Shown: in pieces, positions 17,480 through 26,797 of the stretch
How the letters are laid out: each line of letters opens with the position of its first letter
Numbering within the stretch: position 1 is the stretch's first letter
Assembly (NCBI RefSeq): GCF_021531995.1
Contig: NZ_JAFBIZ010000021.1
Coordinates: 1 to 35,085 of the forward strand
Length of the DNA: 35,085 nucleotides
Direction of reading: 5' to 3'
Source: Faecalicatena contorta
GTDB taxonomy: Bacteria; Bacillota; Clostridia; Lachnospirales; Lachnospiraceae
The notes under the pieces: model-generated
Databases searched by the model: none
Told to the model about the DNA's origin: nothing
Seen by the model: only the letters and a program-made list of their open reading frames with translations
Program-made: the position numbers and the translations under genes

Positions 17480-18982
17480 TTATTGTCCATCGGCTTCCGC
17501 TTTGGCTGCTTTCTTCGCTTTTCTCCATTTCAGGTATTTCTTAACTCTCGGCTGGAATACCATGACGAGCGTCAGAATCCAGAATACATTCGGGATAAAG
17601 CGGAAGAAAATTCCCCAATCACCTTTTGACATTACAAGCGCAGAGCGTAAATTCTTCTCGCAGAGCTGTCCCAGTACAACTCCCAGTATTGCTGCTGCCG
17701 GTGACAGTCCAACTTTCTCCATCAAGAAGCCTATTACACCCATTGCTACCATAACTAAGATTGCAAACGTTCTGTTACTGGATGAGTATGTACCAATAAT
17801 ACAGACAACTAATACAATCGGAACCAGAATACGGTTATCTACTTCCAGAATCTTCGCAAAAAACTTCGCCATCGTAATTGCCATGATGAACATCGCAATA
17901 TTGGCAACAAACATGAATACATAGATTCCATTTACCGCCTCTGACGAACTCTGGAAAATTGTCGGTCCACAGATAACTCCATGAAGTGCAAGCGCACTGA
18001 TAATAACTGCGGCGGTCGGATCTCCCGGAACGCCAAGTGCAAGTGCCGGAACCAGTGTTCCTCCTACTGTTGCATTATTAGCCGACTCCGGTGCTGCGAT
18101 ACCTTCCCACACACCTGTACCAAATTCTGCCTTACGGGGGTTACTGTTTTTCTCCGTCTCATATGCAACAAAAGCAGAGATCTGCGCTCCGGCTCCCGGA
18201 AGGACACCGATGAACATACCGATCAGAGAACTCCTTGCAATCGTCTTGTGAATCCGCCTGCGGATCTCTCCTGTCGGGAAGATATGCTTCAGTTCCTGCT
18301 TATTTCCTTCCAGATTCTTCATACGAAGAATCTGCTTCATAAGCTCACACAGACCGAAAATACCAATCAGAACTGCGATGACATCGTAGCCGCTCATAAG
18401 CTCATCCACGCCAAAAGTCAGACGTTTCGTACCCGTCAGATAATCTGTTCCCGTACCCGCAAGTAAGATACCAAAGGCCGCCGATATAATACCTTTCAGC
18501 AGATTATCATCCGTACCCGCAATAACACACAACCCGAAGATTGAAAGTACAAAATATTCAGGATATGCAAATTTCACTGCAATCAATGAAAATGCACTAC
18601 ATCCCACAAGTAACAAGATAGAACCAATAATACCACCGATGAATGAGCTGTATGCAGAGATACCGATTGCCTGTCCCGCATACCCCTTCTTTGCCAGTGG
18701 ATAACCATCATTCGCTGTCATAATTGCCGCTGCCGTTCCAGGCACCTTCATCAGGATCGCAGCAATCGAACCACCGTACACAGCACCTACATAGATTCCG
18801 ACCAGCACCGCCATGGATGGTAACGTCGCCATCTTCGCCGTAAATGACGTCAGGATCGCTACCGCCATCGTAGCTCCCAGTCCCGGAATCGCTCCTACAA
18901 TAATTCCTGCAAAAGTAGAAAAAACGCAAAGGACATAATCAAACGGAGTCAATGCTGAAAATACTGCTAAAAAATCTGCCAT
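17480..18982 (-). CDS. tctA: Tripartite tricarboxylate transporter large permease (TctA family)
   Basis: 500 residues with about 11-12 hydrophobic segments, the family norm. The twin family motifs are present: GAIPGLGATMAVAI near residue 35 and GVLPGAGAQISAFVAYE around 260, which probably line the transport path. The AGGAGGA binding site is 8 nt before the ATG. TctA works with TctB in the membrane, driven by an ion gradient rather than ATP, and receives substrate from TctC. Confidence 0.96.
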   Translation of the reverse strand: MADFLAVFSALTPFDYVLCVFSTFAGIIVGAIPGLGATMAVAILTSFTAKMATLPSMAVLVGIYVGAVYGGSIAAILMKVPGTAAAIMTANDGYPLAKKGYAGQAIGISAYSSFIGGIIGSILLLVGCSAFSLIAVKFAYPEYFVLSIFGLCVIAGTDDNLLKGIISAAFGILLAGTGTDYLTGTKRLTFGVDELMSGYDVIAVLIGIFGLCELMKQILRMKNLEGNKQELKHIFPTGEIRRRIHKTIARSSLIGMFIGVLPGAGAQISAFVAYETEKNSNPRKAEFGTGVWEGIAAPESANNATVGGTLVPALALGVPGDPTAAVIISALALHGVICGPTIFQSSSEAVNGIYVFMFVANIAMFIMAITMAKFFAKILEVDNRILVPIVLVVCIIGTYSSSNRTFAILVMVAMGVIGFLMEKVGLSPAAAILGVVLGQLCEKNLRSALVMSKGDWGIFFRFIPNVFWILTLVMVFQPRVKKYLKWRKAKKAAKAEADGQ

Positions 18983-19016
18983 ATTTTTTCTCCTCCTTAT
19001 CTACATCATCTTTTTC

Positions 19017-19529
19017 TTAAAAATAGAACATTCTCGGAATCTGCACCTTGAGAATCATTACAAAGAATATGTAGATAATCACTACCGATACTACAGAAAC
19101 AATCAAAAGTACATGCGGTTTTCTGACACCGTTCATGAACATCGTCGCGATCAGAAACACAATCGTCAGAACTTCAAAACCAACCGTCGGGAGTAACAAC
19201 GCATATGCAATCATCAGTATGATCGTAATCACCAGATGAATGATACTTGTCTTGTTCCCCTGCATACTCTGAACCCCTGCCTGAACCTTTGCCTTTTCTT
19301 TTTCGATGTAGGAGTTCCCGTCTGCATCTACCTTCTTGATCCAGCCCTTCCAGATCACTGTCGCCAAGAACCATATCGCCGATATGATAAAGAATATGGC
19401 AATCAACTTCGGAAACACTTCCGGTCCGATCACCGACAGGTTCGAGTAATCCGGATATGCGTTTACCTCATTGAGAATGTAACCACCCATAACAAGCAGC
19501 ACGATCGCTAATATCGCATCTCCTAACAC
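19017..19529 (-). CDS. tctB: Tripartite tricarboxylate transporter small permease (TctB family)
   Basis: 170 residues with four predicted membrane segments: residues 1-20, about 40-58, 95-125 and 140-165. An acidic/basic linker containing the phrase DADGNSYIEKEK sits between the second and third. The start GTG 19529 is chosen because AAGGAGG lies 7 nt upstream; a longer in-frame reading to 19640 crosses the leader hairpin and has no binding site. It is the first gene of the operon, with an unusually long leader. Confidence 0.92.
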   Translation of the reverse strand: MLGDAILAIVLLVMGGYILNEVNAYPDYSNLSVIGPEVFPKLIAIFFIISAIWFLATVIWKGWIKKVDADGNSYIEKEKAKVQAGVQSMQGNKTSIIHLVITIILMIAYALLLPTVGFEVLTIVFLIATMFMNGVRKPHVLLIVSVVSVVIIYIFFVMILKVQIPRMFYF

Positions 19530-19570
19530 AAAAACACCTCCTTCTTTTTGTTGCTTTATTAAATAGTTTC

Positions 19571-19583
19571 GAAACCGGTTAAC
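19571..19583. promoter_or_regulatory. AACCGGTT operator-like palindrome upstream of tctB
   Basis: The core AACCGGTT (19573-19580) is a perfect palindrome centred on CG, the form used by many LacI-family regulators. A related palindrome lies upstream of the KDPG-aldolase operon at 35051-35066. The same core also occurs by chance inside other genes, so this is suggestive only. Confidence 0.4.
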
Positions 19584-19596
19584 ATATTTTATTTTT

Positions 19597-19620
19597 AAGA
19601 AGCTGCCGCAACAGCTTCTT
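19597..19620 (-). other. Hairpin in the tctB leader
   Basis: AAGAAGCTG (19597-19605) and CAGCTTCTT (19612-19620) form a perfect 9-bp stem with a 6-nt loop. No T tract follows on the minus strand, so it is not a terminator. It is the main visible structure in the roughly 290-nt leader. Confidence 0.5.
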
Positions 19621-19755
19621 CCTATTATGGATAATACCATTATTGAGCTTTTTTTGCAACATTTCTCGTTTTATTTCTTTATTTTTAGTCACAATGTACA
19701 ATATATTTTTTTATGTTTTGTGAAAATTTCCGCATTTCTTCAAAGCGACGTGTTT

Positions 19756-19770
19756 CGTAACCGTTTTCAT
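19756..19770 (-). promoter_or_regulatory. Catabolite-responsive element (cre)-like site
   Basis: The minus strand ATGAAAACGGTTACG matches the cre pattern WTGNAANCGNWNNCW at all but the last position. It lies about 50 bp downstream of the predicted start of transcription, a common road-block position for CcpA repression. Confidence 0.5.
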
Positions 19771-19807
19771 CATGATATTTTCAGAAAATACTACTATTCA
19801 CATTTTT

Positions 19808-19832
19808 CCTATAATTTTAGTAAAATTATAGG
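19808..19832. promoter_or_regulatory. Perfect 25-bp palindrome over the tct promoter (operator)
   Basis: Two perfect 12-bp arms, 19808-19819 and 19821-19832, flank one central base. The palindrome covers the -10 box of the promoter below. A bound dimer would block RNA polymerase. It resembles a CodY box only in part (about 12 of 15), and no regulator gene is adjacent. Confidence 0.65.
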
Positions 19833-19852
19833 ACATTAAATTATTTTGTCAA
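19825..19852 (-). promoter_or_regulatory. Full-consensus promoter of tctBAC
   Basis: The minus strand has TTGACA (19847-19852) and TATAAT (19825-19830), both perfect, with a 16-bp spacer. Transcription would start near 19818. The rest of the 429-bp stretch from 19530 to 19958 is AT-rich and holds no gene. Near its right end are only weak inverted repeats (19889-19907), so the ABC operon has no clear terminator there. Confidence 0.8.
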
Positions 19853-19958
19853 TATTTTCTCCTCTATTTTAATTGCATTTTATTTAATACATAGCGGATT
19901 ACTATGTTTTATTTGTTAAAAACATCCACATATCAGAAAAAGAGGGGATGTCATATTT

Positions 19959-21755
19959 CTATATCAGCGACCTCATATGATACCCTTCTTCTCTTACGGC
20001 ATTCATTTCCTCTGCATAGAGGAAGCATCTTACTTTTCGTTTTCCATATTCATACAGCTCCGGCACTTCTACAAAGCACCTTTTCTGTGCATATTTGCAA
20101 TTGTCTGCATACGGACACCCTGCTGTCTTCTGAGTCGACACTGCTTCTTCCTGAACCAGCATTTTTTTCTTACCGCCGGCGGTCAGCTTTACCTTTTCCC
20201 CCGCCAGAAACAGCGCTTTGGTGTAAGGATGCCAGGATTCCTCCACAAGAGACCTGCATGGTCCCTCTTCCAGTATCCATCCCGCGTATACAACTCCCAG
20301 GACATCACTGATCCTGCTCATCAGTGACAGATCATGGCTGATGACCAGCATCGACAGATGCTCTTTTTCCTTCATCTCGCTCAACAGATGCACAAGCTGT
20401 TCCTGTACCTGAATATCCAGACCCGTAAACGGCTCATCACATATCAGGAGTTCCGGAGACATTAAAAGTGCTCTTGCGATCATGATCCTCTGCAGCTGTC
20501 CTCCGGACAACTGTCCGGGAAGGTCGCACAATCTGTGCTCCTCTATTCCCACCTCCGCGAGCATGGCACTAATTTCATCACGAATCCTTGTCTCATCCGC
20601 AATTTCTTTCGCAATCAGTGCTTCTCTCAGATTCTCATACACGGTCATTGACGGATTCAGAGCCTGATATGGATTCTGAAATATCATCTGCATCTTCTGA
20701 CCATAGAATCTGTGTTTTTTTCCGGACAACCGGTCAATCCGTTCTTCTTCCCAGCAGATACTTCCGGCATCCGGCCGATAGATTCCCAACATGGTACATG
20801 CAAGTGTACTCTTCCCGCACCCGCTCTCCCCCACCAGACCATACGTCTGATGCTTACATATCGTCAGGGATATTGAGTGAAGAATTTCCTTTTTTTGAAA
20901 CTTTTTTGACACGCGGGATATATTTATCAAAACCGGTTTCATTTCCGTTTCTTGCGCACAAAAGGGCAGCTGCTCCAGATTACGTCTCGCCTGAATCAGT
21001 GCTCTGGTATACGGTTCTCTTCCGCCCCTGAGAATATCCTCCGTCCTTCCCTGTTCAATCATCTTCCCCTCATGCATGATCATAATACGGCTGCATAACA
21101 TCTTCACAACTCCAAGATCGTGACTGATGAGAATCATCGCAATCCCCAGATCTCTGCACAATCTTCGAAGCAGATTCAGAATCTGTGCCTGAACCGTTAC
21201 ATCAAGGGCTGTTGTAGGTTCATCTGCGATCAGTATCCTGGGATTGCCGGCAAGTGCTATCGCAATGCAGATTCTCTGCTGCATTCCTCCGGAACATTCA
21301 AAGGGATACTTATTCATGCATCCTTTTACATCCCGGATTCCCACCATATCCAGCAGTTCTTCCGCACGTTCTTTTGCCTCTTTTTTTGTACAGCCCCCAT
21401 GGATCCGCAGACTTTCCATGATCTGTCCTCCAACCTTCATGAGCGGATCCAGACTGGACATCGCATTCTGCATCACAACTGCGATCTCTCCTCCACGGAT
21501 CTTCCTTCTTTCCCGTTCTTCCAGCGGCGGTGTAATATTTTTCCCACCATACCGGATCTCTCCTTCCCGGATCACAGCCCCCTCTTTCAGAAATCCAAGA
21601 ATGGACATAACAAGTGTCGTTTTTCCGGATCCGGACTCGCCTACGATGCCCAGTATTTCCCGTTCACTTAACGACAGAGAGCAGTCTCTGACCACTTCTT
21701 TTTGTGCTTCTTCATATGCGATTGTCAGATGCCTTACCTCCAGTAATGGTTCCAT
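19959..21755 (-). CDS. Fused double ATPase of a peptide/nickel-type ABC importer (DppD-DppF fusion)
   Basis: 598 residues with two complete ABC ATPase domains. The first (about 1-265) has GESGSGKTT, CSGGMQQR and LIADEPTTALD. The second (about 285-530) has GESGCGKST, LSGGQLQR and LICDEPFTGLD. The C-terminal extension contains CPYADNCKYAQKRC, the Cys-rich region usual in oligopeptide/nickel ATPases. Most relatives use two separate subunits; the single chain may ensure a one-to-one pair. It ends the operon that begins with cobA-hemD. Confidence 0.93.
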   Translation of the reverse strand: MEPLLEVRHLTIAYEEAQKEVVRDCSLSLSEREILGIVGESGSGKTTLVMSILGFLKEGAVIREGEIRYGGKNITPPLEERERRKIRGGEIAVVMQNAMSSLDPLMKVGGQIMESLRIHGGCTKKEAKERAEELLDMVGIRDVKGCMNKYPFECSGGMQQRICIAIALAGNPRILIADEPTTALDVTVQAQILNLLRRLCRDLGIAMILISHDLGVVKMLCSRIMIMHEGKMIEQGRTEDILRGGREPYTRALIQARRNLEQLPFCAQETEMKPVLINISRVSKKFQKKEILHSISLTICKHQTYGLVGESGCGKSTLACTMLGIYRPDAGSICWEEERIDRLSGKKHRFYGQKMQMIFQNPYQALNPSMTVYENLREALIAKEIADETRIRDEISAMLAEVGIEEHRLCDLPGQLSGGQLQRIMIARALLMSPELLICDEPFTGLDIQVQEQLVHLLSEMKEKEHLSMLVISHDLSLMSRISDVLGVVYAGWILEEGPCRSLVEESWHPYTKALFLAGEKVKLTAGGKKKMLVQEEAVSTQKTAGCPYADNCKYAQKRCFVEVPELYEYGKRKVRCFLYAEEMNAVREEGYHMRSLI

Positions 21756-21772
21756 ATGGTCCTCTCCTCTTC

Positions 21773-22594
21773 TTACGCCTTACGTTCCAGTGCATATCCC
21801 AGACTCTGAAGACAGACAACAAGTACTGCCAGTACCAGAATCGGATACAGCATCTGTGTCGGATATTGTGTAATCATGGGCTTTGCATCCTGAATCAACG
21901 TCCCAAGGCTTGCACGCGGCGCTGCGATCCCGATTCCCAGGAAGCTTAGAAACGCTTCTGTAAATATCGCCTTTGGGATCAGCAGAATCGTCTGTACGAT
22001 CAACAGTTCCTTTTCATTTGGAAGAATATATTTCCAGATGATACGCAGACGCGAAAATCCCATCATCCTGGCCGCAATACAGTAATCCATCTGCCCCAGT
22101 CTCCTGGTTTCTACTCTCAGCATTTTTGCCAGATCCACCCATCCGGACACACAGATTCCAATCATGACACTCTTTATACTTGCTTCAAACACCAAAAGTG
22201 TAAGAATCACATACAGCATCGATGGGATCGCACTGATCACATTCATGATCTCCAGAAGAACACTGTCCAGAATCGGTCCACACAATCCTGCCAGCGAACC
22301 GACCAGCATTGCAATCAGTACACAGACAGCCGTACTTCCAAACCCAACCGCAAGACTAATACGGAGTCCGTAGCACACTCTGGTAAAAATATCCCGTCCG
22401 AACTTGTCTGTTCCGAACCAGTGACTTGCAGACACTCCAAGATTCTGGCTGTTCACCTCCTGCATATCATACGGATATGGAGACAGGATCGGAACCAGGA
22501 CCGCAAGCAGGACCAGTATTCCCAGAACACCCAGACAGATTCTTACGCTCTTGTCTTTTCTGATTCGATTGATAGCCCCTGTTTTCTTCCTCAT
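21773..22594 (-). CDS. ABC transporter permease, DppC/NikC type
   Basis: 273 residues with an N-terminal membrane segment (about 19-40), the extracytoplasmic motif HWFGTDKFGRDIFTR typical of DppC-like subunits, and five further membrane segments. The ATPase-contact (EAA) loop appears around CIAARMMGFSRLRI. Its start overlaps the stop of the other permease (ATGA), so the two subunits are translationally coupled. Confidence 0.93.
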   Translation of the reverse strand: MRKKTGAINRIRKDKSVRICLGVLGILVLLAVLVPILSPYPYDMQEVNSQNLGVSASHWFGTDKFGRDIFTRVCYGLRISLAVGFGSTAVCVLIAMLVGSLAGLCGPILDSVLLEIMNVISAIPSMLYVILTLLVFEASIKSVMIGICVSGWVDLAKMLRVETRRLGQMDYCIAARMMGFSRLRIIWKYILPNEKELLIVQTILLIPKAIFTEAFLSFLGIGIAAPRASLGTLIQDAKPMITQYPTQMLYPILVLAVLVVCLQSLGYALERKA

Positions 22595-23520
22595 CTGTTC
22601 TGCTCCGTTCCAAATCGAATTCTAGGATCCAGATACATCTGAATCATATCCAATGTAATCTGTGTAACAATCACGACCACTCCGACAAACATCGTAAGTC
22701 CCATAATCACTGTATAATCCCGGTTATTGATTGATGCAACGAATTCTCTTCCAAACCCCGGAATCGTAAAGATGCTTTCCACCACAAAACATCCTGTCAC
22801 AAGATAGATCAGGAGCTGTCCCAGATAAACCAGAACCTGAGCCAGAATCGGACGCCACATGTGTTTCATCAGAATCATTGATTTTTTCAGTCCCTTTGCC
22901 TCAAGAAATGCCACATATCCCTGAGCGGACTCTTTCTGAATGATACTGCATACCATTCTTGATATCACACAGACCGGATAGACCGACAGAGAGGCAACCG
23001 GAAGCACATAATTGGCTGTCGTTGCAACACCCGCGATCGGAAACCATTTCAGATATACGCCAAAAAACAACATGAAGAGAAGCGCATACACAAAGTTCGG
23101 AATTCCGATTCCAAGTCCCTGAACCAGTTGAATGGTTCGGCGAATCAGAAGATGTTTCGTCATGATCTGCCAGATACCAAGGAGCATGCCCATAATCAGA
23201 CTCACGGCAAAGGCCAGTGCTCCCAGTCCCATGGTAACCGGAAGGCATCTTGCGATAATCGAATTCACCGTGACTCCCGGTTTTTTGATCGACATTCCAA
23301 AATCCCCACGCAGCAGGTTTTTCATGTAGACAGCATACTGCACCCTCAGAGGTTCATTCATTCCATATTCTTCTTCCATCATCTCAAGCACCTGATCCGA
23401 TACATTGCCGGTATCAAAAGGATTGCCCGGCATCTTATGCGCCATAACAAACGTAAGAAATGTAAGGAACAGTAATGCCGCTACTCCTGTAACCAGTCTT
23501 TTTGCAACGTACTTAGCCAC
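22591..23520 (-). CDS. ABC transporter permease, DppB/NikB type
   Basis: 309 residues from the preferred start. The DppB signature is clear: an N-terminal membrane segment, MPGNPFD, then LLRGDFGMSI and the ATPase-contact loop with AFLEAKGL. GTG 23520 is chosen because GAGAGG lies 10 nt upstream; the longest frame starts at TTG 23529, almost touching that site. The gene begins inside the 3' end of hemC with an 8-nt overlap, direct evidence that the transporter and the tetrapyrrole enzymes belong to one transcript. Confidence 0.93.
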   Translation of the reverse strand: MAKYVAKRLVTGVAALLFLTFLTFVMAHKMPGNPFDTGNVSDQVLEMMEEEYGMNEPLRVQYAVYMKNLLRGDFGMSIKKPGVTVNSIIARCLPVTMGLGALAFAVSLIMGMLLGIWQIMTKHLLIRRTIQLVQGLGIGIPNFVYALLFMLFFGVYLKWFPIAGVATTANYVLPVASLSVYPVCVISRMVCSIIQKESAQGYVAFLEAKGLKKSMILMKHMWRPILAQVLVYLGQLLIYLVTGCFVVESIFTIPGFGREFVASINNRDYTVIMGLTMFVGVVVIVTQITLDMIQMYLDPRIRFGTEQNR

Positions 23521-24397
23521 GTACTTCAAACCTCTCTTTCAACTCTGCTGCCAGAGTTCTTCCGATCCTCTCCGCGTCTTTTTCCGGTCCCTGTTTCTTT
23601 CCGATAATGTAGCTTCCTGTTTCTTCGTTATAGTATAAACCGCTCAGAATGACCTGTCCATCTGTGATCTGTGCATAGGCTGCAATCGGCGAACTGCAGC
23701 CGCCATCCAACATACGCACAAAGGCCCTTTCTGCCAGTGCTGCAGTTCTTCCATCCTGATCCATGATACAGTCAAGATAATAATAGTCTTCCCCGGCTCT
23801 TCCCTGCACTGCGAGGATTCCCTGTCCGGCGGCCGGGATCACTTCTTCCGGATCCAGGATCCGACCTGCCGCTGACTCCATGCCCAGTCGTTTCAATCCT
23901 GCCATGGCAAGTACTGTCGCGTCGCACATTCCTTCTTCCAGCTTCCGAAGCCTGGTCTGCACATTGCCTCGCATGCCGGTAAATATACAGTCCGGATAAA
24001 GCTTCTCAAGCTGCACCTGGCGCCTTCTGCTGGATGTTCCGATCACCTTAACGTTATCCGTTCCCTTACGGAACAGGAGCACATCTCTGGGATCTTCTCT
24101 TTTGGAATATGCCAGGATCGGAAGTGCCTCCGACACTTCCATCGGCATATCCTTCAGGCTGTGCACAGATAGATCCGTCCGTTTTTCCATAAGCGCAATA
24201 TCCAGTTCTTTCACGAATAATCCTTTTCCTCCAACCTGATCCAGGTTCCTGTCCAGAATCCGGTCACCGGTCGTCTTCATGGTAATAATCTGCACTTCGA
24301 TCTCCGGGTGCGCCTGTTCAATCGTATGTGCCACATGCTCCGCCTGCCATACCGCAAGCTTACTTTCTCTGCTTCCTATCCTTACTACTTTTTTCAT
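23513..24397 (-). CDS. hemC: Hydroxymethylbilane synthase (porphobilinogen deaminase)
   Basis: 294 residues, full length. It joins four porphobilinogens into the linear tetrapyrrole used for uroporphyrinogen III. IGSRESKLAVWQA opens the protein, GTSSRRRQ is the substrate-binding stretch, and Cys234 in DGGCSSPI carries the dipyrromethane cofactor. The start overlaps the cbiK stop (ATGA). Downstream the frame overlaps a permease gene. The preceding enzymes HemA, HemL and HemB are not in the window. Confidence 0.97.
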   Translation of the reverse strand: MKKVVRIGSRESKLAVWQAEHVAHTIEQAHPEIEVQIITMKTTGDRILDRNLDQVGGKGLFVKELDIALMEKRTDLSVHSLKDMPMEVSEALPILAYSKREDPRDVLLFRKGTDNVKVIGTSSRRRQVQLEKLYPDCIFTGMRGNVQTRLRKLEEGMCDATVLAMAGLKRLGMESAAGRILDPEEVIPAAGQGILAVQGRAGEDYYYLDCIMDQDGRTAALAERAFVRMLDGGCSSPIAAYAQITDGQVILSGLYYNEETGSYIIGKKQGPEKDAERIGRTLAAELKERFEVRG

Positions 24398-25167
24398 GAC
24401 TCCATTGCCTCTTTCACGTGTTCTGCAAATATGCGCTGTATTCCTTCTATCTCTCCAAGTCCCCGCTCTACAACTGTGGATGAAAATCCTATGTTCCGGA
24501 ACCTGGCAAGCCAGGACTCCTCTCCATCTGTCAGGCTTCGATATACATGTTCCCCACTCACGATCATAAAAGGAATGATTCGAAGCGGGCCTGGATTCAG
24601 ATACCGGAGTTTCTGAATCACATCCGTGATATTCGGATATCCGTTTACAGTTCCGACGAGCACATTCGGATAACCCATAGAGTGAAATGCATATTCCAGC
24701 ATCGTATATGCGGACTGTGCATACCCCATTGTTCCATGACCCGCGATTACAATCACCTCATCTTTACTCATCTTCCAGTCTTCGATCATATAATGCACAC
24801 ATGCTTTATAATCATCCACCTGGCTGAGCAGAGGCTCTCCCAATTTCAGCGTCTGAAACAACTCCTGATAATCCTCCATCGCATCTTTCAGTTTTTCATA
24901 TTCCAGCCCATACACGACATAGGTCGGCTGCACTACCACATGCTCGATCCCATCCTTTTGCATCTGAACCATCGCTTCTTCCAGCGTCGGCACTGCAATC
25001 CTGCTTTCTTCCCACAATTTCTCTATGATTTTCTGGCTGGTAAATGCTCTGTACACGGGATAGTTTCCAAACTCTTTCCTCAGATATGCCTCGATTCCAC
25101 CGATGGATCTCTCCAGGTTTTCTCTGTGTCTTGTTCCGAAACTAACCACCAATATCGCTTTTTTCAT
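24394..25167 (-). CDS. cbiK: Sirohydrochlorin cobaltochelatase CbiK
   Basis: 257 residues, matching the anaerobic-pathway CbiK family, which inserts Co2+ (and in some relatives Fe2+) into sirohydrochlorin without ATP. The N-terminus AILVVSFGT is typical. His144 in AGHGT and His207 in SGEHV correspond to the metal-binding pair of the Salmonella enzyme. There is no signal peptide, so it is cytoplasmic. Next to a siroheme-type reductase it may act as the iron chelatase for siroheme as well as, or instead of, the cobalt step; the sequence cannot decide. Ni or Co import by the adjacent ABC system would fit the metal step. Confidence 0.93.
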   Translation of the reverse strand: MKKAILVVSFGTRHRENLERSIGGIEAYLRKEFGNYPVYRAFTSQKIIEKLWEESRIAVPTLEEAMVQMQKDGIEHVVVQPTYVVYGLEYEKLKDAMEDYQELFQTLKLGEPLLSQVDDYKACVHYMIEDWKMSKDEVIVIAGHGTMGYAQSAYTMLEYAFHSMGYPNVLVGTVNGYPNITDVIQKLRYLNPGPLRIIPFMIVSGEHVYRSLTDGEESWLARFRNIGFSSTVVERGLGEIEGIQRIFAEHVKEAMES

Positions 25168-25186
25168 CCATCTTCCTCCCGATCAC

Positions 25187-26797
25187 TTACTCCACAGAAG
25201 CTCCTCTGATCTCCAGAGCACCTGTCGCCGGAATCTGTGTGATTCCCTTGATATTCGGACGAATCAGATTGACACTGTGCATGGAATATAACGGAATGAT
25301 ATAGAACTGTTCTCCGATTGCATACTGTTCTGCTTCGTGCATCAGTTCACTTCTTTTCACCGGATCCGTCTCCACATCTGATTCTGCAACCATCTTATCA
25401 TAGGTTTCATCCTGAATACCACTGCAATTATAGGTACTGTTAGACAGCAGCATGGACAGATACGTGTTCGGATCTGCAAAATCTGCAGTCCAGTTCATAC
25501 GGCAAAGTTCGTAATTTCCCGCTCTTCTTTCTGAATAATTGACCTGCAGCTCCTGTGCGTTCAGCTCCAGCGTAATTCCAAGATTCTCCTTCATCTGCTG
25601 CTGCAGTGCCTGCGCTGTATCCATATCCATTTCCAGTGTCGGATAGTTATAAGTAAGTACCGGGAAGCCTTCTCCATTCGGATATCCGGCCTCAGCCAGC
25701 AGTTCTCTTGCCCTTTCCAGATTCTCCTCAAATGGTGCTTCTGCTCCGGAGACGAAATATTCTCCCGTAGATTTGTCTGTCATGTATTTTGCAATAAAGT
25801 TCACCGTCGGTTCCACATCGCTTCCTACCATCCGGCACAACTCTTCTCTGTTAATCCCAAGATTCAGCGCCTCCCGGACTCTGACATCCCGGAAGACCTC
25901 TACTTGATCCAGATTCATGTAGATATAACGGGTTGCGATTGCATCCGTAACAACCAGATCTTCTTTTCCCTCATATTCATCTATAACAGTTCCAAGAAGC
26001 GCCGGTGCCACATCCACTTCTCCCGTTTCATAGGCAGCGGCCATGGACTGCTTGCTGTCAAAAAACTTATATGTGATCTGATCCAGACTGACCGCATCAG
26101 CGTTCCAGTAATTCGGATTCTTCTTCAGTACAAAGTACTGCTGAGGAACATACTCCGCCAGATAGAACGGTCCATTAGACACACTGGTCTCCGGATTCGT
26201 ATCCCATCCGCTCCCCACAGCATCTGCGTAAGCCACACAGGATGGTGTATATACCGGAAGCCGCAGAAGATCCAGGAAATACACGCAAGGTGTGGACAGA
26301 TGGAAAATGATCGTCTCATCATCCGGTGTTTCCAGTCCTAATGTACTCATATCAGCCTCTCCATTATAGATAGCCTCCGCATTTTCAATCGGAAACAGAT
26401 AATTCGAATATCCATTTCCACTTTCCGGATCCAGCGAACGCTCAATCGTGTTTCGGAAATCAGCAGAAGTCACCGGGGTTCCGTCTGACCATTCTGCATT
26501 TTCACGGAGATGAAAAGTCCATTCCGTCTGGTCATCGTTGACCTCATACGATTCTGCTGCACGATATTCAATCTCTCCATCCGCATTGTATGTCAGCAGT
26601 TCATCCAACGCAGTCACGGAATATGCGAGATATGTATCTGCAATCATTCCGGCCGGATCCAGTCCGCCGCTCTCGCTGTTTGTTCCCACTGTTATCGCCT
26701 TTTCCTCACCCGTTGTTTCTTCTGATTTATTTCCACATCCTGCCATCATTGTAAGTACAAGCGAAGCAGAAAGAATGGCTGCTGTTAATCTTTTCAT
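25187..26797 (-). CDS. Solute-binding lipoprotein, family 5 (peptide/nickel type)
   Basis: 536 residues. A signal peptide ends in the lipobox TMMAGC, so the protein is lipid-anchored outside the membrane. The body has the family 5 features: NDQTEWTFHLRENAEWSDGTPVTSADF near residue 85 and YPTLEMD. The start overlaps the stop of cobA-hemD as TAATG, so it is co-translated with a tetrapyrrole enzyme. Known relatives bind peptides, Ni chelates, heme or 5-aminolevulinate. Because the operon lacks the early pathway enzymes, a tetrapyrrole precursor or a metal chelate are the best guesses; the ligand is not readable. Confidence 0.92.
   Translation of the reverse strand: MKRLTAAILSASLVLTMMAGCGNKSEETTGEEKAITVGTNSESGGLDPAGMIADTYLAYSVTALDELLTYNADGEIEYRAAESYEVNDDQTEWTFHLRENAEWSDGTPVTSADFRNTIERSLDPESGNGYSNYLFPIENAEAIYNGEADMSTLGLETPDDETIIFHLSTPCVYFLDLLRLPVYTPSCVAYADAVGSGWDTNPETSVSNGPFYLAEYVPQQYFVLKKNPNYWNADAVSLDQITYKFFDSKQSMAAAYETGEVDVAPALLGTVIDEYEGKEDLVVTDAIATRYIYMNLDQVEVFRDVRVREALNLGINREELCRMVGSDVEPTVNFIAKYMTDKSTGEYFVSGAEAPFEENLERARELLAEAGYPNGEGFPVLTYNYPTLEMDMDTAQALQQQMKENLGITLELNAQELQVNYSERRAGNYELCRMNWTADFADPNTYLSMLLSNSTYNCSGIQDETYDKMVAESDVETDPVKRSELMHEAEQYAIGEQFYIIPLYSMHSVNLIRPNIKGITQIPATGALEIRGASVE

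Noticed and set aside
17424-17528. Longer TctC N-terminus
   Set aside because: The extra 35 residues precede a normal lipoprotein signal peptide and overlap the AAAAGGAGGA site of the true start.
19530-19640. Longer TctB with 37 extra N-terminal residues
   Set aside because: The extension crosses the leader hairpin and lacks a ribosome binding site; GTG 19529 has AAGGAGG at good spacing.
23510-23525. Frameshift between hemC and the permease gene
   Set aside because: Both proteins are complete; the 8-nt overlap is a normal coupled start at GTG 23520.
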